Of a DNA stretch of 64,000 bases, positions 33,401-39,185 are shown piece after piece. The notes under the pieces are model-generated. The model saw only the letters and a list, made by a program, of their open reading frames with translations. It did no database searches and had not been told where the DNA came from. Both the position numbers and the translations under genes were made by a program. Within the stretch, counting starts at the first letter, position 1. Every line of letters starts with the position of its first letter. The DNA lies in assembly GCA_007922225.1 (NCBI GenBank), contig ML679995.1, positions 424,998-488,997 on the forward strand, given 5' to 3'. The stretch is from Emydura subglobosa (lineage: Eukaryota > Chordata > Testudines > Chelidae).

Positions 33401-35099
33401 TCTTAGTTGCTGATTGGAAGCCAGCGATTGAAATGCAATGAAGGGAGCTGTGCACTTTTTTTTCTTTTTTTTTTTTTTTTTAAAGCTTCTTGATAACTGG
33501 TCTGGGGAATCAGCAGCACTGTTTGTGACTGGTTGGTGAATATAACTTCAGTGTTAGCCACCAGCTTGGGGAGAATCTGCTCTCTTTTCACAGGCTGCCC
33601 TGACCCTGGCACTCCCCTAGGCACATACGGGTCACACAAGGCAGAGGAAAAGACTGGCTAATGAAGGAGAAATAGAGCCGAGGAACAGATTTGCCGACTT
33701 GGAAAGTGAAGGGGCATGAGAAGCAGTAACAGATGGTGGGAGGACAAGGAAGCAGAAAAGAGCAGCTAGTTGTACAAGAGGGGAAGAATCTATGGAGACA
33801 GCCAGAGTTCAGAGTCTCAAGAGAATAGAGGATAACTTGCAGAAGATTGCAAGTGAGAACAAAAGACAAGAGGACTTGCAGCCAGATGGAACGAGAGGAG
33901 GAAGGCCAGGGAACTGCACCGGCATCAGGAAGAGGCAGATCTACGTCACTGGGAACTCCCTACTAAGAAGAACGGACAGGTCTGTCAGCAGAGCTGACCC
34001 AGAGAACAGACGGGTGTGCCGTCTGCCAGGAGCTAAGATACAGAATGTGGACCTGAAGTTGAAGAGGATCCTAATGGGAGCAGGAAAGAATCCACTGATT
34101 TGTTCCCACCTGAAGGGCAATGACACGACTAGATTCTTGCTGGAATGCATCAAAGGGGACGATGCCAGGCTGGGGGAAACGCTCAAAGAAAAGGACACTC
34201 AGGTGATCGTCAGTGGGATTCTACCTGTCCCTAGAGGAGGGGAGCAAAGGCAAGACAAGATTATGGTGATCAACAGATGGCTCAGGCAGTGGTGCTATAA
34301 AGAAGAGCTTTGGGATGTTTTACGACTGGGATGCAGGACAGCTCTCATGGGATGGACTTCTGAGTAGGGAGGGAAATAGACTTCTGAGATGGAGGCTGGT
34401 GCAATTGATTAACGGAGCTTTAAATGAGGAACTTGGGGGAGATGCTCATGTAATCCCCATACTGGATTCTAATACTGAGCAGGAAGAAAATCAAGTAAAA
34501 GGATACAGCAATGGAAAGAAGAACAGAGCATAGGAGAAAGGATATCAAGAGAAAAGACACCGCCAGCACCAGTGATGCTAACAGTCAGGTAGTAACACTG
34601 GGTGTGTGCTGTCCAGGAAAGACAGAAATAAATGTAAAGGTGCTGGAGAAGAATTGTACATTAATGATGAGGTAGACCATAGCATCCACAAAAATCTGAA
34701 GGATGTCAAGCCCAAGAAAGGTGAGGGATTATTTGGGGTGATACCTGGGGGCATAGAGAGGAAAGGGTGGAGTTAAGGGGAAATCCAGCTGGAAGAGCGG
34801 CAGCAGTGAGATGTGTCAGACTGAGGAATTGTCTCCCAGGCTGGGATGGGAGACCCACTACTTGAACAGTACAACCCTGGCGAAGTGATGGCTCTGTCCC
34901 CAGATAGGACTTTTCCATCTCTAACCCCTGCGACTCTGCGTCAGTTACTCTAGGGGTCCTTTCACTTACGCTGCCCCATCTGTGCCTCAGGCACCCGCTC
35001 CCGGATGATCCGACAGGCGTCGTACACCATGGTGGAGGGCTCAAACTGCATGGTCTTCACCACATTACCAATGCTGATCTTCAGCGATAAGGCAACCAT
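250..35099 (-). CDS. TLN1: Talin-1, N-terminal part (17 coding exons, residues 1-721, continues beyond left edge)
   Basis: Talin-1 is the cytoplasmic adaptor that binds integrin beta tails through its FERM head, activates integrins, and links them to actin and vinculin through its rod. Seventeen exons on the minus strand join with consistent phases into one open frame. Their lengths from the ATG are 130, 98, 130, 153, 143, 128, 61, 105, 156, 102, 77, 181, 114, 109, 209, 99 and 168 nt. They cover FERM F0 to F3, the linker, rod bundle R1 and part of R2. Residue numbers equal those of mammalian talin-1: T144, T150, K324, R358, W359, S425 and the Q433/Q434 calpain site all fall where expected. 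Talin-1 rather than talin-2 is supported by the start [18 protein letters not shown], by [14 protein letters not shown], and by [11 protein letters not shown]. No premature stop was found. About 1,820 residues of rod should lie left of position 1. Introns are short except those filled by transposons. Confidence 0.97.
418..2216 (-). other. TLN1 intron with CA-rich low-complexity stretch
   Basis: This is the intron between coding exons 16 and 17. About 590-1000 is a degenerate, CA-rich low-complexity tract (repeated acacac, ccaca and caacaa words), best read as a decayed dinucleotide-type repeat. The rest is GC-rich with no recognised gene. Open frames here, including one of 249 codons at 1467-2216 minus, are proline/serine/arginine-rich and match nothing I know. 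Confidence 0.5.
2217..2315 (-). CDS. TLN1: TLN1 coding exon 16 (residues 633-665, R1/R2)
   Basis: It encodes [20 protein letters not shown] and on to ETDPRFQ, crossing the R1/R2 boundary near residue 655. The acceptor is CCTGCAG and the donor GTGAGT. Confidence 0.96.
2436..2644 (-). CDS. TLN1: TLN1 coding exon 15 (residues 563-632, R1 with vinculin-binding helix)
   Basis: It encodes [20 protein letters not shown] and on to [11 protein letters not shown]. The amphipathic helix around residues 605-632 ([16 protein letters not shown]) corresponds to the classical VBS1, a vinculin-binding site exposed when R1 unfolds. The acceptor is GTGCAG and the donor GTGAGG. Confidence 0.96.
3189..3297 (-). 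CDS. TLN1: TLN1 coding exon 14 (residues 527-562, R1)
   Basis: It encodes [20 protein letters not shown] and on to ASVVNLTA. The acceptor is CTTTCAG and the donor GTGTGT. It ends one base into the codon for G563. Confidence 0.96.
3581..3694 (-). CDS. TLN1: TLN1 coding exon 13 (residues 489-526, R1)
   Basis: It encodes [20 protein letters not shown] and on to [11 protein letters not shown], a helix of rod bundle R1. The acceptor is TCTTGCAG and the donor GTGAGT. The exon is exactly 38 codons. Confidence 0.96.
4721..4901 (-). CDS. TLN1: TLN1 coding exon 12 (residues 428-488, linker and calpain site)
   Basis: It encodes [20 protein letters not shown] and on to HRGHMPPL. The QQQ run at 433-435 is where calpain separates the head from the rod in talin-1. 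Rod bundle R1 begins near residue 482. The acceptor is GTTGCAG and the donor GTAAGA. Confidence 0.96.
4940..5762 (-). mobile_element. Old CR1-clade LINE 3' fragment with an internal GC-rich insert
   Basis: Read on the minus strand, 5410-5762 decodes to CR1-like words ([16 protein letters not shown]-like). 4940-5200 decodes to the terminal segment ending in the ...GGTCCCTTCCGGCC-type tail. About 210 bp at 5200-5410 do not fit and look like an unrelated GC-rich insertion. The element lies in the TLN1 intron 4902-8230, in the same orientation as TLN1. Boundaries are approximate. Confidence 0.6.
5876..5990. mobile_element. MITE-like fold-back fragment (hAT-like end)
   Basis: The segment begins GGCCTTGTCTACACTTGCAC. 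It contains gccggcaaaacttttg near its left side and the partly complementary ttttgccggcagaagcg near its right side, forming an internal inverted repeat. This is typical of short non-autonomous DNA transposons in reptile genomes. The family assignment is from memory of the terminal motif only. Confidence 0.4.
5995..6542 (+). mobile_element. CR1 LINE, 3' end, 5'-truncated
   Basis: The plus-strand sequence matches the 3' end of the CR1 copies at 29.3-30.1 kb and 54.8-55.4 kb. It has the blocks gtgattattcccctctat, ctgaaagggggttccaggga, gaagcactggaatgggttac and the end ccttccaactcgaatcttctatga. It is opposite in orientation to TLN1 and splits the older minus-strand CR1 material on either side. Confidence 0.85.
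6543..7330. other. AT-rich intronic spacer
   Basis: This is AT-rich sequence with no coding potential or recognised repeat. The stretch near 7290-7365, with inverted taatcgtgatt/aatctcatgattaatt words and an A/T homopolymer, looks like the end of a short DNA element that I cannot name. Confidence 0.4.
7330..7925 (-). mobile_element. Old CR1-clade LINE, reverse-transcriptase fragment
   Basis: On the minus strand, 7713-7925 decodes to a degraded RT motif ([18 protein letters not shown], the usual NYRPVSLTS...GKIMEQ block). 7480-7570 decodes to the degraded PQGPVLG and FADVTKVGG blocks. It probably belongs to the same decayed element as 4940-5762. Frameshifts and stops are present. Confidence 0.65.
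8231..8307 (-). CDS. TLN1: TLN1 coding exon 11 (residues 403-427, head-rod linker)
   Basis: It encodes [20 protein letters not shown] then SVSPK. The SP site is S425, the residue described in talin-1 as a Cdk5 target. It ends two bases into codon 428 with donor GTATGG. The next intron (4902-8230) holds old CR1 fragments. Confidence 0.95.
8308..8914 (-). other. TLN1 intron, no recognised feature
   Basis: GC-rich intron between coding exons 10 and 11. No repeat or exon was recognised. Confidence 0.5.
8915..9016 (-). CDS. TLN1: TLN1 coding exon 10 (residues 369-402, end of F3)
   Basis: It encodes [20 protein letters not shown] and on to IDIILKK. This is the C-terminal helix of F3 that packs on the PTB fold. 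The acceptor is GCTGTAG and the donor GTGAGT. The exon is exactly 34 codons. Confidence 0.97.
9349..9504 (-). CDS. TLN1: TLN1 coding exon 9 (residues 317-368, F3 integrin-binding core)
   Basis: It encodes [20 protein letters not shown] and on to [11 protein letters not shown]. By established talin biochemistry this holds K318/K320/K322/K324 (acidic lipid contact), L325 (membrane-proximal integrin contact), and R358/W359 (binding of the integrin NPxY region). All are present here at the same numbers. The acceptor is TAG and the donor GTAAGG. Confidence 0.97.
9795..9899 (-). CDS. TLN1: TLN1 coding exon 8 (residues 282-316, F2/F3)
   Basis: It encodes [20 protein letters not shown] and on to YGVSFFLVK, joining the end of F2 to the start of the PTB-like F3. 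The acceptor is CCCTCAG and the donor GTGAGA. The exon is exactly 35 codons. Confidence 0.97.
10140..10375. repeat. C-rich minisatellite-like repeats in TLN1 intron
   Basis: About four degenerate units of roughly 55-60 bp recur, each with a C-run, ctgctat(c/g)ggccct and cagcaggtgtaccc-like words. They lie in the intron between coding exons 7 and 8 (9900-10587). The unit borders are not sharp. Confidence 0.6.
10588..10648 (-). CDS. TLN1: TLN1 coding exon 7 (residues 261-281, F2)
   Basis: This 61-nt exon encodes [20 protein letters not shown] plus M. The acceptor tract GTTTTTCTGCTCTCCTCTGCAG occupies the only 23 bp between the exon and the tip of the DIRS element at 10672. The donor is GTGAGT. 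Confidence 0.95.
10672..10845 (+). repeat. DIRS copy 1 terminal inverted repeat, TLN1-acceptor side
   Basis: It starts GTTACCTGCC. The block from tccaagtcggg through gtgcacagtcgtcggg to ccatggcgcc...tagggccctgcc is the reverse complement of 16255-16380. Its tip is 23 bp from the acceptor of TLN1 coding exon 7. Confidence 0.88.
10922..11000 (+). repeat. DIRS copy 1 internal complementary region
   Basis: The first half (gagcagcacatctcgaagaa to aaaaggtaggtaac) is the reverse complement of the left tip at 10672-10722. The second half (ctttgagagcttgctcatg, then ttgattccaag) is complementary to the right tip at 16375-16403. This junction of the two ends is diagnostic of DIRS elements. Confidence 0.85.
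11030..12073 (-). pseudogene. DIRS copy 1 tyrosine recombinase (broken)
   Basis: Minus-strand frames read, in order, [92 protein letters not shown] and [13 protein letters not shown]. These are the N-terminal SAM-like and catalytic parts of DIRS recombinases. The downstream HS(T/Q)-RA-type block is read in another frame near 11200. At least two frameshifts and stops occur. The enzyme would have circularised and integrated the cDNA. Confidence 0.8.
12716..13853 (-). pseudogene. DIRS copy 1 reverse transcriptase / RNase H (broken)
   Basis: The N-terminal RT blocks at 13494-13760 read [18 protein letters not shown] and [19 protein letters not shown]. The LDLKDAY-type core is missing by deletion. 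The frame resumes with [14 protein letters not shown] and YLDAWLVRG, where DIRS RTs have YLDD, so a catalytic Asp is replaced. RNase H follows with [17 protein letters not shown] and [13 protein letters not shown]. The region 12716-13345 is open for 209 codons. Confidence 0.85.
13900..15975 (-). pseudogene. DIRS copy 1 gag-like region (broken)
   Basis: 13916-14593 is open and reads [40 protein letters not shown] and [15 protein letters not shown], words I recognise from reptile DIRS gag proteins. Upstream, 14764-15381 and 15473-15970 carry proline/serine/arginine-rich sequence in shifting frames. Near 15950 is a [20 protein letters not shown] cysteine/histidine motif of zinc-knuckle type. Confidence 0.7.
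16240..16403 (-). repeat. DIRS copy 1 terminal inverted repeat, exon 6 side
   Basis: The reverse complement reads the same blocks as the left terminus: cttgctcatgttgaatccaa, gtgcacagtcgtcgg, tcgagccagg and ccatggcgcc. The outermost tip is shorter than the left one, as usual in DIRS elements. Confidence 0.85.
16404..16879 (-). other. Remaining native part of TLN1 intron 6
   Basis: About 470 bp of GC-rich intron remain between the DIRS terminus and coding exon 6. No repeat was recognised. Confidence 0.5.
16880..17007 (-). CDS. TLN1: TLN1 coding exon 6 (residues 219-260, F2)
   Basis: It encodes [20 protein letters not shown] and on to [10 protein letters not shown], the acyl-CoA-binding-protein-like helical F2 subdomain. 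It ends two bases into codon 261 with donor GTGAGT. The following intron (10649-16879) is the one occupied by a DIRS element. Confidence 0.96.
17317..17459 (-). CDS. TLN1: TLN1 coding exon 5 (residues 171-218, F1/F2)
   Basis: It encodes [20 protein letters not shown] and on to [12 protein letters not shown], covering the end of F1 and the start of F2. The acceptor is TCTGCAG. The donor GTACTG is weak by consensus, but the phase and the talin continuation ARDDILNG in the next exon fix it. Confidence 0.95.
17698..17850 (-). CDS. TLN1: TLN1 coding exon 4 (residues 120-170, F1 loop)
   Basis: It encodes [20 protein letters not shown] and on to KLHTDDE. It contains the flexible basic F1 loop with T144 and T150, known phosphorylated threonines of talin-1, and [16 protein letters not shown] basic residues that contact acidic lipids. 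The donor is an unusual GTACGC one base after the last E codon. This is the only phase that lets the next exon read LNWLDHGR. Confidence 0.94.
18115..18215. repeat. Short C-rich tandem duplication in TLN1 intron
   Basis: The phrase gccagacatcgccccctcat occurs twice about 44 bp apart within a ccccca/cacaca-rich stretch between coding exons 3 and 4. Confidence 0.6.
18246..18375 (-). CDS. TLN1: TLN1 coding exon 3 (residues 77-119, F0/F1)
   Basis: It encodes [19 protein letters not shown] and on to MTICARI, crossing the F0/F1 boundary at about residue 85. DTMEY favours talin-1 over the DILEY of talin-2. The acceptor is GTGTGCAG and the donor GTAAGG. It ends one base into codon 120. Confidence 0.96.
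18674..18771 (-). CDS. TLN1: TLN1 coding exon 2 (residues 44-76, F0)
   Basis: It encodes [20 protein letters not shown] and on to YYMLRNG, the second half of F0. The acceptor is TTTTTCAG and the donor GTAAGT. It is separated from the previous coding exon by a 16.2-kb intron (18772-34969) filled largely by transposable elements. Confidence 0.96.
18772..20080. other. Start of the 16-kb TLN1 intron, mostly unassigned
   Basis: Near 18850-18920 the phrase ctattcagccagagcag is repeated about 34 bp apart, and a C12 run lies at 19387-19398. 19560-20080 has weak resemblance to LINE-derived sequence but no motif I can defend. Confidence 0.4.
20080..22087 (+). mobile_element. CR1-clade LINE, RT and 3' end (interrupted, degenerate)
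   Basis: Plus-strand frames read [75 protein letters not shown] and [20 protein letters not shown]. This covers RT domains to the conserved C-terminal region, with frameshifts and stops. The 3' end is ccacggttctatga. A younger CR1 3' end is inserted at about 20622-20808 on the other strand. Confidence 0.85.
20622..20808 (-). mobile_element. CR1 3' end nested in the CR1 at 20.1-22.1 kb
   Basis: On the minus strand it reads gtgaagcactgcaattgggt, ggtggaatctcagtccttag, ggtcccttccagccctaatc and ttctatgattc, a typical severely 5'-truncated CR1 tail of about 187 bp. The surrounding plus-strand RT frame (EQCIKHSV... then ...[15 protein letters not shown]) resumes on its far side. Confidence 0.85.
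22190..22960 (+). mobile_element. Possible LTR-retrotransposon leader (Ty3/gypsy-like), uncertain
   Basis: Starting at tgtcaggctctgctaggg, the segment has an LTR-like GC/AG-rich body. Then comes cattacaacatggtactagt followed by agtgggac near 22710-22740, which resembles a primer-binding-site region (TGG... followed by AGTGGGAC). No pol motif follows. The identification rests on this resemblance only. Confidence 0.3.
23930..24090 (+). repeat. DIRS copy 2 terminal inverted repeat, left
   Basis: From ttatttactgtaactgatgg through ggtcccta, tctggattc, catgcactagaactgtttgt and tctgaggtcttataaggctg it is the inverted counterpart of 27690-27850. Confidence 0.85.
24170..24275 (+). repeat. DIRS copy 2 internal complementary region
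   Basis: cctcttgaagaaccatcaca and cagttacagtaaataa are the reverse complement of the left tip at 23930-23965. The following cctcttcgagtgctggccct and tatgtggattccagac are complementary to the right tip. This is the junction arrangement expected for DIRS. Confidence 0.83.
24571..25270 (-). pseudogene. DIRS copy 2 tyrosine recombinase remnants
   Basis: Frames read [64 protein letters not shown] and related blocks, homologous by position and wording to copy 1 at 11.3-12.0 kb. They are broken by several frameshifts. Confidence 0.65.
25467..25679 (-). pseudogene. DIRS copy 2 reverse-transcriptase fragment
   Basis: This 70-codon open frame reads [20 protein letters not shown] and [20 protein letters not shown]. 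The first RT catalytic Asp (LDMKDAY block), which is deleted in copy 1, is preserved here. The downstream YLDD box and RNase H are absent. Confidence 0.8.
26100..27414 (-). pseudogene. DIRS copy 2 gag-like region
   Basis: 26689-27414 is open for 241 codons and is rich in proline, serine and tyrosine. Downstream frames include [20 protein letters not shown] and [20 protein letters not shown], parallel to [20 protein letters not shown] and [20 protein letters not shown] in copy 1. This confirms the gag assignment. Confidence 0.7.
27690..27851 (-). repeat. DIRS copy 2 terminal inverted repeat, right
   Basis: Its reverse complement repeats the left terminus (tgctggtccctatgtggatt, tgcaccagagc, ggaactgtttgtagtagtct). 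It ends at agaagaac, immediately before the host CR1 text acgttgtgcc. Confidence 0.83.
28994..32258 (-). mobile_element. CR1-clade LINE with long 3' region, interrupted by a younger CR1
   Basis: On the minus strand it reads from the ORF2 linker ([48 protein letters not shown]) through RT to the tail ggtcccttctggccttaaag. It is collinear with the paralogous copy at 45.06-49.96 kb. A plus-strand CR1 interrupts it at about 29295-30091. The left side ends at 32258, where a hAT-like element abuts. Confidence 0.85.
29295..30091 (+). mobile_element. Young CR1 3' copy nested in the minus-strand CR1
   Basis: It reads [29 protein letters not shown], a one-base frameshift, then [20 protein letters not shown] and on to [11 protein letters not shown], ending ctaatattctatgattct. 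It is nearly identical in wording to the copy at 53.4-55.4 kb and shares its frameshift. The host CR1 text reads caatcaatt before it and aattagatcctgagc after it, so aatt is a likely short target duplication. Confidence 0.9.
32259..33108. mobile_element. Non-autonomous hAT-like fold-back element
   Basis: The termini are imperfect inverted repeats: cagagccataacgaggc on the left against cagggccataaccaaggc read inward from the right. An internal inverted repeat of about 75 bp (32348-32421 against 32888-32962, core ctgccaggagctgg) can fold the element on itself. No transposase frame is present. The flanking 8-mers cttcccta and cttctcca agree at 6 of 8 positions. The left one belongs to the neighbouring CR1, and the CR1 does not resume on the right, so the duplication is unproven. 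Confidence 0.6.
33109..33780. other. Intronic spacer with poly-T tract
   Basis: A T-rich homopolymer tract lies at 33458-33481. No gene or repeat family was recognised in the rest. Confidence 0.4.
33790..34720 (+). mobile_element. CR1-clade LINE ORF1 fragment with esterase-like domain
   Basis: The 191-codon frame 33792-34367 reads [70 protein letters not shown] and [14 protein letters not shown]. These are the blocks of the SGNH-type esterase found in CR1/L3 ORF1: GDSLLR, LPGARI, HxGTND and SxILPV. The first block has GNS instead of GDS. The frame continues, broken, to about 34540. This is the 5' part of a LINE whose 3' part is not adjacent. Confidence 0.75.
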
Positions 35100-35133
35100 G
35101 ATGGCAGCTGGACGGTCCCCACTCCTGTTTCAC
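34970..35133 (-). CDS. TLN1: TLN1 first coding exon (34 nt 5' UTR + residues 1-43)
   Basis: The ATG at 35099-35097 has A at -3 and G at +4, a strong Kozak context. It opens [20 protein letters not shown], the talin-1 F0 start. The exon extends 34 nt upstream as 5' UTR to a pyrimidine-rich acceptor (TTTTCTTTGGCAG) at 35134-35136, so an upstream non-coding exon must exist. The donor is GTAAGT after ...EAQMGQ plus one base. F0 is a ubiquitin-like FERM subdomain. Confidence 0.96.
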
Positions 35134-36785
35134 CTGCCAAAGAAAAGTCAGCCAGATGAGTTCCCAGTACCGCTACACAGACAAATACTAACCCCTCACA
35201 AGGGAACTGGGGACTGCTCCCCTCTCTCCCAGCACTGTCCCCCCAGGAAACCAGCCACAGGAGGCTCTAATTCCATAGGCACACAGACCAGTGGCTGCAG
35301 CAGGCACTCTGCTGCCCTAACCCAGTACACAAAGAATCACATCCGACCCTTCCCTCCCCACTCCTGGGGGGTGCTGAGGGACCCTTTGCTTCCTGACTTC
35401 TGCACAATAGCTCCCCAATGACAGGCAACGGGCACGACCTTTATTTCCACGCCCATGGAAAGAGTTGCTTTTCCCTCCATGCTCAGGGAGGGCAGAGGGT
35501 CCTGTGAGCTACTCACACCCCCAAGAGACTCCCTCTAGGACACAGCTGACAGCCTGGGCAAGGGATCCAATCCTTCTCCAATTCATGCGCTCTCCAAGCC
35601 AAGCCCTTGCTGCTCCTTGTCAGCTAGGGCCCAGAGAGCCGTGGGAGGGCTGCGGCTCATCGGGCTCAGGCATGTTTGGAAGGCCCTTCACAACCATACG
35701 GGATGTGAGTTTTTAGCAAAAGCTCAGACCCTGCAGCAGTACCAAGGGGCAGCTTTGCCAAAGAGCAGTTCGGGGCCACTGGCCCAGGTCAGGATCATTG
35801 TCTCCATGAAACAGAGGGAAGAGAGGCACAGAGAAGGGAAGGGACTTGCCCCTAAGGTCACCTTGTGAGCCCTGGACAGTGTCTGTCACTTGTGTGAGGA
35901 AGGGGAAGGAGAAGGGCTGTAGCTGTTACTTGGTGGCGACACTGTCACCCAGGAGGAAGCACTTGCACGGGAGCAGAGGCCGATAAGACTGGAGAGAACG
36001 AATTATAAATAAAAGCTGCCATGACACAGAAACCACAAGAGGAAAACCAAGCTCAGACCACATGCCAGTGAGGCTCCGCCTGTGTTGCCCTGTCTTCCTT
36101 ATCAGGGGTTTCTCAAAGATCTCCCTGTGACCTCTGCTTGTGCTAAGGAGCCAGAAACAAGATGGGGTCATGGCCATTCCCTGGAGCATGTGCCACATGC
36201 GTCCACATCTCCCAGAAATGAGGGACCCAGAGAGAGAGAAAAGCCTGTCTGCTCAGAGAGGGGCAGTGATATAAAAGAGTGGTGAGTGAGGTGGTAAACA
36301 GGGCACCCTATCTACCCACATGGGAACCAGGGGTCAGCCAGTGACGCTAAAGAGAGGTGGGTTTAAAACTGAGCAAGGAAAATGCTTTTTGCACAGTGCG
36401 TAATTTACCTATGGAACTGACTGCCACACAAGCTCAGAGCCGTGAGAACGAGAGAAGCCCCGGTTACATCAGAGAGGATCAAAATAAAGGGCTGTAACCC
36501 CTCCTGACTCAAGGGAACCCCTCACTGCCAGGTTAGGGTGACACTTCCCCAGAGGCAACTGTATTCCACAGCTGTTCCAATCCAGCCCGCGTTTGGGAGG
36601 ATGGATGGCATACAGGGACTTTCCCTTCCAAGGCACTGGTTTGACCCCTCTCCAGTTGTGCACCAAGGGTCTCCAGCACCTGGGAGCCAAGCCTACATAT
36701 GCACCACACCCCACACGCGCAGGGCAGGAGAGGTCTGTACCTTCAGGGGAGGGAGTGGGCACAAATGCAGGCTTGGCTTCGCCAC
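35134..36785 (-). other. Non-coding TLN1 intron 1 / 5' flank, left part
   Basis: It lies upstream of the acceptor of the first coding exon. 35790-35870 (cagagggaagagaggcacag, then acttgcccctaaggtcac) resembles a fragment of an old dispersed amniote SINE-type repeat seen better at 43.6-43.9 kb. No exon with a matching donor was found. Confidence 0.4.
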
Positions 36786-37350
36786 ACCCCTTCCCACACT
36801 TACCCGCCACGTGGCGCCCGCCTCTCCCACTGCAACACTAGCTCAGATGTGGCAGCCACACCCCCCAGCCTGGGGAGAGGATCTAGGCCAGCCCTTCACG
36901 ACAGGCAGGGGCACCCTCAGAGCCTCCTGCGCCCGCGTCCGGTGTGAAGGGCCAGCCTGGTGCTTACCCGGCGCTCCAGCCCTGCAGTCTGGTGCCGGCT
37001 CAGATGGGGCGGCCTCACTCCCCTGGCCTAGGGGGGTGGGGTGCCAGGCCGGCCCATCATGACATGCAGGAGGCGGGGGGCACAGGAGGCTCTGTGCCCC
37101 TCAGCCTCCTGCATCTTCTGCCCATTGTGAAGGACCAGCTTGGCACGCCTGCTCGCAATTACCCGCCACTCCAGCCCTGCACCAGCTTGGATGGCCCGGC
37201 CTCACCACACCCCAGCCTGGGGGGGGTGCTCTGGGCCGGCCCTTCACAACACGCAGGGGGCACAGGAGGCTCCACCTCTCAGAACCTCCTGTGTCCCCCA
37301 CCTCCTGCACATCGTGAAGGGCTGGCCCGGTGACCCCCCTCAGCCAGCGC
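36785..37350. repeat. GC-rich minisatellite, about 160-187 bp unit, three-plus copies
   Basis: Anchor words recur in order. cccttcacgaca is at 36892, cccatcatgaca at 37053 and cccttcacaaca at 37240. cagcctgggg is followed by ggccggccc. cttacccg(c/g)c-gctccagccctgca and the words gtgaagg(g/a)ccagc and cacaggaggct also recur. Spacing is 161 and 187 bp, with a partial further unit at the left end. The region is CpG-containing and lies 1.7-2.2 kb upstream of the first coding exon. Confidence 0.75.
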
Positions 37351-38260
37351 CCGGGGGCCTGCCCCCCCATACACTAGCAGCCAGCAGCCTGGCATGGGGG
37401 CCAGAGGCAGGAACCAGCAACGAGGAAAGGCATGGAGTTGAGGAAGCGCCTGGTTCTGAGCCCACCAGAAAGCGATAAGGAAGACAGAGCCACCACCTGG
37501 CAGGAATCCAGCACCTCTTGCCCCTGAGCAGCTGGGGGAGTTGGGCTCCTCACCAGGGCACAGTCCCTGACCTCATCAGCACCCTCACCTCTGGAGAGCA
37601 GCTGTCGGACATTTTTGAAGGCATTCAGCTGGTGATGGTAAGACATGCTACACCACTCCCTGCCTCCCACAGTAACCCACAGAGCAACGAGTCAGCGTCC
37701 CCACCCTGCTCACCTTTCCTTGGCCAGCCACTCCTGCCTGCCCTACCTGCAGGGAGCTTCCTGAGTCAGGGCGGAGGAAGCTGAAGGCCCCCGGGCTTTA
37801 CCAGCAGTGTGCACAGGCACTGAGCAGTGTAAACAGCCTGACTCTGGGCTTGGCTGCATACCAACCCCACCCCCTCCGCTGTGACATGCAGCTGCCGATT
37901 TCCTGCCACAAGCAGATGCTGAACTCTGCTAAGTTCCAGCTCTTCCGGCAGGGCTTGCTCCCTGTAAGCATCTGCACTAGCAAGCGAGAGGAGCTGAGCT
38001 CACCCCTCCCACCCGGGGAGTTACTGTGGGCCAGACAGCAGCCTCAGCCAGCCACAGCTGCCGGGACACACTTGCTCACAGGGAAGCGGTTGCCGCGCAT
38101 GCAGACATGAGCACTTGGGTCCCACCTGAAGGCTGATGGTTTAACACAGGCAGCTCAAAACACAGGTGTCATAGGGTTTTAGATGACCACCCATCACAAC
38201 AGTACCTAAGCACTAGCTGCCACCGAGAGACAGCCACCATCCCTGTGTAGCCTGATTTTC
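37351..38260. other. Non-coding spacer
   Basis: Moderately GC-rich. No gene or named repeat was recognised. Confidence 0.4.
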
Positions 38261-39185
38261 AGTGTATTAGTTATTTAATAGGGTTATAGGCTTGCCAATT
38301 GCTTGGATTAGAAGGTTCTTGTCCCTGAATCAAGCTCCAGAAGAGTTTTATAGGGACCCCGGGGTGAACAACAGGAAGATTCCTAATGATAACCAAATTT
38401 GTATAATTTTTAGACGTCGTATTAAGATAACGTGAAATGATAAACAAGTAACTGATATAGAGAAAATGAACAATCAAATGGATAATGGATAATACAATCA
38501 ATTTTAGAGACTCATATGGTATATATATTTCTACGATATGCTTTGGATTAATATACTCACACCCTTCCCTGCTGATCTGGTTGACAGAGATGTCTGGTTC
38601 CTCAACTCGAGTAGAGGGGTGGAGTAGGCAATGCTCGAGCTAAGAACTATAAGACTAAGACTAACACTACAAATAATACTAAGTATAAAAATGAAGAAGA
38701 AAAATCTTAACGCTAACTAAAGAAACTTCAAGCAGGAGTAGCTGACGATCGACCCACAAATAGCACCAACTGCCCCTTCTTATACCCCAAGAATACAGGT
38801 CCTCCTAAGTCCATACCTGGATTTTCCCCCCTCCAAACTATTGGGGTACACACATTCTCTAGGCTGCCAGGTTCGTGCGTATTACTGACGTATCCACATC
38901 CTTTCCAGGTGGTCTGTTTATCTCACCTTTATTATTTCTGGCCCTTTGTGGGTTCTGTGGTGGACTTGTAAAGTTTCTTGGTGCTTAACCTGTGACAGGT
39001 CCCCCCCCCCACCCCGTTTAATGTCTCCTGACTTATCTAAGGTAAAGGTTCTAAATATATGTATGCTAGCTGTGTTTCAAACAGGATGTGACCTGTACGG
39101 TGTCTTGCATTACAGCAAAATACATAAACTTTTAACTCTATTAATTAAACAATCATACTTAAATCTATAAGAAAAGATATATATA
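38260..39185. mobile_element. Possible solitary LTR-like block
   Basis: This AT-rich segment of about 0.9 kb differs sharply in composition from its GC-rich flanks. On the minus strand it has a TATA-like ggggtataag (near 38780) about 30 bp before a plausible start region, and two polyadenylation-like AT-rich stretches. TG...CA ends can be proposed (tgtattag at 38264 and atatatatcca at 39189). No target duplication or internal coding region was found. Confidence 0.3.

Noticed and set aside
250..35099. Assignment to TLN2 rather than TLN1
   Set aside because: Diagnostic residues (ISIGNVV, DTMEY, CQIQFG, KMDESK) follow talin-1.
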